A DNA stretch of 64,000 bases from Icerya purchasi (taxonomy: Eukaryota; Arthropoda; Insecta; Hemiptera; Monophlebidae): contig CM077116.1 in the NCBI GenBank assembly GCA_039619475.1, positions 100,051,164 through 100,115,163 of the forward strand, given 5' to 3'. The notes beneath the pieces are model-generated. The model saw only the letters and a program-made list of their open reading frames with translations, was not told where the DNA came from and made no database searches. Every line of letters starts with the position of its first letter. The stretch's first letter is position 1. The position numbers were made by a program, and so were the translations under genes. Positions 57,931-64,000 of this stretch are shown here, one piece after another.

Positions 57931-58179
57931 TTTTTGAGGAATACCTAAATCAATTTAAACTCACACTGCCTCACTCTCAATACTGTAGCTCGAAAGAATT
58001 ATACAACATACACCACACTATCTTCAAATGTAATGTTTTAAATGAATTAAGATAAAATTGTAAGATCAACAAAAATGCATCACTTTTTATTATTATTATC
58101 GTGTCCGAGACGCTTGAGAACTAATATACTAAAATAAAATAAAGTTAGCTAATATACAGCGGATTTATACGCTATCAGT

Positions 58180-58761
58180 CTAAGCATCAACCGTTTTTAT
58201 GGCTTCGTAAGTTAGCTCCGTACTCCATAGGTCTCTCTTCGTAATGGCTACAGGCACCAAGCTACACTGAAACAAGTGTCTATGGCTCTGCTGTTTCCCG
58301 CATTTGCATTTATCATTTTCGGCCAGACCACATTTAAGTAAGTTTACCGAAGTTCTGGCGCAACCAGAGCGAAGCCGATTTAACGTTTTCCAGCTACGCC
58401 AACTTAGCGGACGCACCGGGTTCATTATTTCTCTCAAACTACTTCCGTTTCCATCTTTTTCCGTCCATCTCTGTGCGCGTGCTTTTTGTGGTAGCTCATC
58501 CAGTCGTTTTGAGCAGTGTAGGAAGCTTCTGCTGGATTTAAGACGTGATATGTCAGCCTCCTGACCAAACATAGGGTGCCTGTAATCTGTCTCTAGCTTT
58601 GTACTTTCAGCATCAGTAGCAACGGATCGTCGAATATCTGGTGGCGCTATGCCACAGGCAAGATACAGCTTATCCACTTTGGTAGGTTTTAAGCATCCAG
58701 TGACTATCCGGCATGTTTCATTTATTGAGGTGTATACACGGATCTTCCCCGTATAGGGCAT
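58180..58761 (-). pseudogene. Family-C C-terminal domain
   Basis: 193 codons after the RT: SINETCRIVTGCLKPTKVDK then LYLACGIAPPDIRRSVATDA, ending with NRLRSGCARTSVNLLKCGLA, KCKCGKQQSHRHLFQC. The last is a possible zinc knuckle (CxCGx5HxHxxxC). This arrangement replaces RNase H in the group. It is in a different frame from the RT, across a short gap near 58770. Confidence 0.75.
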
Positions 58762-58790
58762 CCGTATTCAGCAGCCGAGAAACATAGCGC

Positions 58791-59450
58791 TCATGCTGAG
58801 GTGCGAAGGACCGTTGGCTTTGCTGCCCATTTAGAGGATAGCAATTTTCGCATTAAGTTATGCCTCGCTTCTACTTTCATTTTAAGATTCTCACAGTATT
58901 TTCGGCAAGTTAACGATCGGTCAAGAGTAATTCCGAGATATTTTGGTTCTTCGCAATACTCGTGTTGATTCCCATGCCAAAATGATTTTAGTTTGCATTT
59001 TGCGTTTGCGTTTTTTAGATGGAAAGCGCAAACCTGAGTTTTTGTTGGATTTAGTCGGAGCGCATTTTCAGCATAATATTTATCTAGCCCATCAAGTGCT
59101 TTTTGTAGCTTCACCTGCACTTCTTCGAACGTTTCGCTCTGTGCAGTCACTGTCAGATCATCTGCATATAGGAACCGTCGAGTTTCCTCGTCGACTGGCT
59201 GGTCGTTGCTATAGATGTTAAATAGCATTGGAGCCAGGACGCTTCCCTGTGGAAGCCCGTTTCGCTGCACTCGCCATTTATTTTTCTTTCCGTTGTGTGT
59301 AACACAAAATCGCCTCCCAGACAATATATTCTGCAGCATTTGTGTCAGATGGTGGTCGTTAGTAGTATCGTACACTTTCTTTAACAATCGTCTGTGATTA
59401 ACGGGATCGTATGCAGCCGTTAGATCTACGAATACTGCACCAGTGATCAA
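58791..59450 (-). pseudogene. Family-C RT domain
   Basis: 219 codons: GAVFVDLTAAYDPVNHRRLL (motif A), NGLPQGSVLAPMLFNIYSND (motif B), FLYADDLTVTAQ (catalytic YADD intact), LRLNPTKTQVCAFHL, KYLGITLDRSL and the thumb. Upstream RT motifs (NYRLISLLCDLFKVFERLF; QQAGFKKGKSC) are in the frame 59678-59484; a stop separates the two. The domain looks fairly young but the ORF is broken. Confidence 0.8.
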
Positions 59451-60116
59451 TTTTGCTTCATACCCATCCTCGATGTGTTGAACCTAATTTGCTGCTTGGC
59501 TAACGCAGCTCTTTCCCTTCTTGAAACCAGCCTGTTGGGAAATAAGCCTACTGTCGACAGTGTTTATAATCCGGTTCATAAACAGTCTCTCAAAAACTTT
59601 AAACAAATCGCAGAGCAATGATATCAGGCGATAATTTTGAGGTTCCTGTGGGAGTTTTCCTGGTTTTAGTATTGCCATAACGTGAGATTTTCTCCATCTG
59701 TTTGGTATTCATTTAAATCGAACAATATTGTTAAACAAAGCAGTGAGCCATTGTATAGTACCCGGGCTAAACATTTTAATTTCTTCTACCCACAAATCGT
59801 CAGGGCCGGTCGCCTTCCTATTCTTCATCATCCTTATTGCATCATCCATAACTCCAGACTTTGTGAAGGGTTTATCAAGGTGATTTACTTCTACTGACTA
59901 TCTATTAATTTCAGGCTTCTTGTTCCTACCTAGAGGTTTACTGTTCAGTGCCAATTTCTCAGCTATCATATTCGGGGTAACTTTGGAGTTGACCGATTTC
60001 TTGCCATTTTCACAGTTTAGCCTTCTGATTAATCGTCAGGCTTTGAAATTGTTTTTACTAAAATCCAATTCCTCCAGTAGTTCCATCCATTTCTTGTTTC
60101 TTTCCTCAGAAATTAG

Positions 60117-60602
60117 TTACACTAGTCCTTTCCCTACCATAACGGTTTCCTCACTGAAAGGGTTAATGTCATAATACTGGATATATTGTTCCATCTTGTC
60201 CTTCATGGCTGCATTCAGTCCCGGAAAGTATTGATTACGGCACCCGCTGGGGATTGTTTTCTTGGACACTTCTTGTATAACACAAATAAACTCGTCGTAC
60301 TTTGCCGGCTCAGGTTCAATTTGGACTATTCGGAAATCGAGTTGCTTTTGAAACTGATTCCAGTTAGCTTTCTTAAAGTTAAGTCTTCTCCGAAAGGAGA
60401 CTGAAATAGGTTTAATTGCGGTAAATATTCTTAGCATTAACGGTGTACGTTGCGTCCATGGAATAGGTGGTAACACAGCTTTCTCACACTGACTACTTAT
60501 ATTATCGGATACAAAGATCAAGTCCGGGTTGTACCCTTTTCGCCATCGTCCACATTGAAACGAGCTCGGTAACTTTGCATCGTGAATTACGGATAAATTC
60601 AT
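60117..60602 (-). pseudogene. Family-C endonuclease end and EN-RT linker
   Basis: 161 codons: YNPDLIFVSDNISSQCEKAV corresponds to the 'PDLxFVS' strand of LINE endonucleases; LNFKKANWNQFQKQLD is the linker word. Immediately right of its start is the insertion point of the plus-strand LINE. Confidence 0.75.
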
Positions 60603-60639
60603 AACATTTGCCCATAATTCAAGAACTTATGTTTACGGC

Positions 60640-62375
60640 TTATAATTGATGCTTGCTTACCTACTTCAATTGCTGCTTTGAAAGCTGAAACCAATATTCC
60701 TCCTCTCTCTGTTAGATCATCGTACCTAGCAGACAGGTTCCTTATGACATACTGTCCTCCAGCCAGCTTCAACTTACTTAAATCCTATTTGGATGTTAAA
60801 GACAATTGGAGATTTAAGACCTCCAAAATGCCTCTATTATCTTTAAGTTCTGCTAGGCTTCAGCGATATTCTTTTATTACCATACCGTCGTATCCTTCAT
60901 TGATCTTTAAATACCCATACGCGCATAACTGCTTTAAGTTACAGGTAGATTTGGATTCTTTTCAGTTCGTTAATAGGCACAACGCTAGCAATTCAATGCA
61001 ATAATTTCAGATCATTGGCCGAATTTCCAACCGGTTTTTACTGATGGTTCTCAATCTTCGAATTCCACGGGTGCTGCTTTTTTTATACCATGTCTTAACT
61101 AAAAAATTCTCTCTTCCTCGTTTTACCGCTGTGTTTAGTGCCGAATTTGTTGTGATTTTCAAGGCTTTGTCCTTTTTAAATTCACATATCTTCTCTGAAA
61201 ATAAATTGTTTATCAGCTTTGAAACTCTTATCGTTCAACACAAAATCCCATCCATACCTCTATAAAATCAGAAGCCTAGTAGTGTCCTTTTCTGAATCTG
61301 GTGTAGTAATTAACTTTGTTTGGATACCAGGACATGCGGATATCTATGGTAACGAAGTGGCAGAGATAGCTGCCAAAGATACATGGATGAATGGTTGTTT
61401 AGTTCCAGGCCCCTTGCCCAGAATTTTGTAAGTGGGAGGGGCGGGGGGGGGGGTTCTTCACATATTTATTTTATAAATAACAATACATTTTTCACTAATA
61501 TTCGTACTATTAATAATTTCCATCATTTTAATTTATATATTAATAATTCACATAAATGAATTACCGTATAAACATTAATAAAAATTACATTGATTATACT
61601 CGTAATAAAAAATTGTGCATAAGATATTAATGAATTACTTAAAAATATGGAGCATATTTTTTGTTTTTTCTTTTAAAGGTAGGTAAGATCATCCTAAAAA
61701 CTCATCAATATTTATTTTAAATTTGTGATTTTTTTCAGATTTTTCTGTATTCATAATAACTATTTCAGTTCTCGGGGGGAAGGGATTAACCCCACCTCGT
61801 GGACACGGCCTTGTTTAGTTCCATACTTTCCAAACAGAGACCTATTCGAGCTCATTAGATATGCTCATAAAGAATATTGGAAAGCTACATGGGCAAATCC
61901 ATTTTGCGCGAAACAGTACAAAAGAGTTCAACCCAATATTCTTAACGTTCCTTGGTTCAACCACATTACGACTGTTTCGATGAGTACTAGATTGTTCATT
62001 GTTATCTTATGTCGCCACCGGCTGGGGGCAAATCGCCTCCCTGCTTCTTTGTACAACATGGGTTTAATCTCTTCTTCCTATTGCCAACATCCACTAGACT
62101 CGGACAAAGCGGCGGACGCTGAGCACCTCATCTTCGAGTGCAATTTGCACACGACGCAAAGAATTATTTTGTATAACTCGATAATAAATTTCCAAATCCC
62201 TCTGCCATGTAGTGTCAATTTTCTCCTGGCCACCGGGAGTGCTGCAATATACAAGTTATTATTTAATTATAGTTCATTGCAATATTACTGTGTAGCGTTA
62301 ATTAGTTAATTAATTATATTACACTGTCGATGGGTTGAATTTTTGACGCCCAAAAAAAAAAAAGAAAAAAAAAAC
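60640..62375 (+). mobile_element. Family-A-like LINE (copy A5) inserted in family-C LINE
   Basis: 5'-truncated plus-strand copy that starts at the RT end (SIAALKAETNIPPLSVRSSY; compare AILAESNSSPLSIRRSY in copy A2). It runs through RNase H (VFTDGSQSSNSTGAAFF at about 61035; WIPGHADIYGNEVAEIAAKD at about 61320) to a C-terminal cysteine motif (YCQHPLD...AEHLIFEC) and ends TTGACGCCC with an A-rich tail (62352-62374). Stops break the RNase H. Its sequence is clearly distinct from A1-A4, so it is another subfamily. A hAT-like insert interrupts it at 61406-61813. Confidence 0.85.
61398..61821. mobile_element. hAT-like non-autonomous element within LINE A5
   Basis: A 408-bp insert (61406-61813) starts CAGGCCCCTTGCCC and ends with the complement of CAAGGCCGTGTCCACG. 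The 8-bp TTTAGTTC lies on both sides (61398-61405, 61814-61821); agreement actually extends to 13 bases (TTGTTTAGTTCCA). The LINE's reading frame continues across the site if the insert is ignored. Interior is AT-rich and non-coding, with a G-run near 61437-61455. Confidence 0.75.
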
Positions 62376-62578
62376 ATGTTCACCGTTTTTGTCAGTTTCT
62401 TGATACCCCATCGGCTACTATGACCACTAAAACCGCCAAGAATGATTTTAGTATCTTTTTTCTTTAAATTTGGCGAGTCACGAAAACTGAAAACGTTTCC
62501 ACGGGGGTTATAAACTGAGGTTACCGTACAGTTCGCCAATTCTGCCGTAATAATTTCCACGTTTGCCATGGTGGAGAC

Positions 62579-62998
62579 TTAGACAGAGATTATTTTAATA
62601 TTGTTCCGCGCATACATTGCGCTACCGTGTTTTGGGTGCGGTATCTCTCCAATCAGTTTCATACCATCTATCCATGCAGCTGGTTTTAAATCATTTACAT
62701 GAGCTTCTTGAATACATAGAATATCGCATTTATGTTCTTTGCATGTGGTAGCCAGCAGAATTGCCTTTTCCTTAGTCAGACCTTCAATATTTATGGAGAT
62801 AGTCGTCAGAGCTGGCCCTAAAAAGAACCGTTTCCGAGTTGGGTCTATTACCGACTTTGTTTTTTGACGCGTCTCAGTGGTAGCAGGATTAGTCAGCGTT
62901 ATTAGTTTAAAGTTTTCCGCGAAGTTCTTGAATAACTTTTCTATGTTCACCTTGCTTGTAAATTCGCTTGATCTTAAATCGCTGTCCAGGGGCGCCAC
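62579..62998 (-). pseudogene. Family-C endonuclease, N-terminal part
   Basis: 139 codons. The first ~65 are low-identity lead sequence; then LTTISINIEGLTKEKAILLA and CDILCIQEAHVNDL carry the N and QE(A/T)H residues of the exonuclease-endonuclease-phosphatase fold, and GSAMYARNNIKIISV follows. Continues in 62569-62380. Confidence 0.75.
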
Positions 62999-63010
62999 GT
63001 GGAGGTCCCT

Positions 63011-64000
63011 GCCTTACCTCCATGTATCACTTACGTTGAATGCATAAAATGTTGAAAATCTGCTAAAGTAATTCCATGACAAAATGAAGAGGAATGTAAA
63101 ATTATTAAAGTCTGGCTGTGATTAACATTCCATATTGTAATGTAATGTTATTTTAGTACGAAAACTAAATTTACGCTTGCGTTTATCCAGTTATAAGCGT
63201 TTATGTACATATATGTGAGCGTGTGTGTATGCATATATATAAGTGATAAGAAATAATTCAAGCATGTAATATTTCTTTTAATTAAAATTTTAATACAAAT
63301 GTTAATTGTCCAATATTATAGTAAATCTTAATTATTATAGTTGTGTTTTGGTTACTAAGTATGTATACTAATGCAGTTTTGTATACAACCTCATAGAAAA
63401 TCAATTAAATTTATTGTAAAAAAAATTGTATAAATATATTTTTCCTATCAAGGTGGTTAAATTTCTTTTTTAGTTTTGTGGTTTTAAGTGTATAATCTTA
63501 TTGCGAATATATTGAATATATAATTTTTTTGGATGATAGAACTGTTTTCTTATAAATTGTAACTTGTACTAATCGGTATTTAGAATACATCATCCGATAT
63601 ATTATAAATTTACGAATAATTTAGTTTTTACGCAGTTATTAAGGCTTGGTATCTTGTATTAAAAAAAATACCAGCTAGCACTAACGTAGGTACCGAAGTT
63701 GTATTCTTTTATTTTAATATTTTTTCGATAGTTTTAAAAAAATGTCACATAAAAGAAATTTTATAATTCGTTTTGTTTATTCTGGTCATTCGAGAATTAC
63801 ACACGTTTAAGTGCAATTCTTTTCTTCTTACTCACTTGGTTTGCACACACAATAGAACCTTTTTTATCTCTCACCCGCAGGACCGGGTCTATGACAAATA
63901 ACTGAATAGACGAATAACAGAAATTCCATTACAAACGCGCACAGTTACACGTATATAGTACCCTGCACAAGATTTTAAATAATTTGGGAAATAAATGAAA
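63011..64000. other. AT-rich DNA at the right edge
   Basis: No coding or repeat boundary recognised; a TATATG/GTGTGT patch occurs at about 63205-63240. Confidence 0.5.

Larger units (their letters stand above)
58086..63010 (-). mobile_element. Family-C LINE (EN-RT, Jockey/CR1 group), split by a younger LINE
   Basis: Nearly full ORF2 on the minus strand, in pieces: endonuclease start (62998-62579: ISINIEGLTKEKAILLATTC, CIQEAHVNDL), endonuclease middle (62569-62380: SVYNPRGNVFSF, ILGGFSGHSSRWG), then, left of the insertion, endonuclease end (60602-: YNPDLIFVSD), RT (59678-58791) and C-terminus (58761-58180). The 3' tail is an ATAATAATAAAAA run near 58088-58100. No RNase H; the end has a CKCG...H...C motif. 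Removing 60640-62375 rejoins the endonuclease. Confidence 0.85.

Noticed and set aside
58304..59397. Plus-strand frames opposite the family-C LINE
   Set aside because: Antisense shadows of the RT and C-terminal domains.
1..64000. CRISPR arrays, bacterial operons, biosynthetic clusters
   Set aside because: No regularly spaced direct repeats, ribosome binding sites or long contiguous bacterial ORFs; the split genes and LINEs show a eukaryotic nuclear genome.

Overview
The window is nuclear DNA from a eukaryote. It is AT-rich, has split genes with GT-AG introns, and is crowded with decayed retrotransposons and DNA transposons. The types present (I-like LINEs with RNase H, Jockey LINEs, a Penelope-like element, tRNA-derived SINEs, hAT, pogo and Kolobok-like DNA elements, Helitron ends) fit an arthropod, most likely an insect. 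The species cannot be fixed from sequence. No bacterial-style operon, CRISPR array or confident standalone RNA gene was seen.

Two host genes can be assembled from exons. (1) On the minus strand, about 19.48 kb down to 1.90 kb, three exons with matching phases and GT-AG sites encode a protein of about 157-166 residues. It follows the diadenosine tetraphosphate hydrolase NUDT2 from end to end, but its Nudix box has lost nearly all catalytic residues. Its introns (about 5.1 and 12.0 kb) hold most of the transposon debris in the left third. (2) On the plus strand, 41.28-48.85 kb, five exons encode a 302-residue JKAMP/JAMP (JNK1/MAPK8-associated membrane protein). Intron 3 carries a SINE piece and intron 4 an antisense 2.4-kb LINE.

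Mobile-element layout. 1-1.38 kb: decayed Jockey endonuclease (-). 3.68-6.22 kb: a composite I-like LINE (family A) inside one target-site duplication, within a hAT transposase fossil. 6.48-7.16 kb: pogo/Tigger tail and terminal repeat. 7.19-9.20 kb: a younger family-A LINE with a 659-codon open frame and target-site duplication. 12.5-13.1 kb: hAT tail and SINE. 15.4-17.6 kb: SINE family 2 and a Penelope-like inverted insertion with a 14-bp duplication. 22.6-23.2 kb: hAT-like non-autonomous element. 24.5-27.8 kb: two copies of another LINE (family B, -). 27.9-28.2 kb: family-A tail. 30.0-31.9 kb: TTAA-bounded Kolobok/Mutator-like transposase fossil. 32.1-33.15 kb: two SINEs. 34.6 and 40.0 kb: further hAT-like elements. 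35.9-39.5 kb: Helitron ends and a complex inverted repeat. 56.6-63.0 kb: two minus-strand LINEs, one split by a plus-strand family-A LINE that is itself split by a hAT-like element.

The rest (notably 19.5-22.5, 28.2-30, 42.6-45.8, 48.9-56 and 63-64 kb) is AT-rich DNA with microsatellites and no gene I could support. All family assignments come from reading translated motifs by eye; no search was run.
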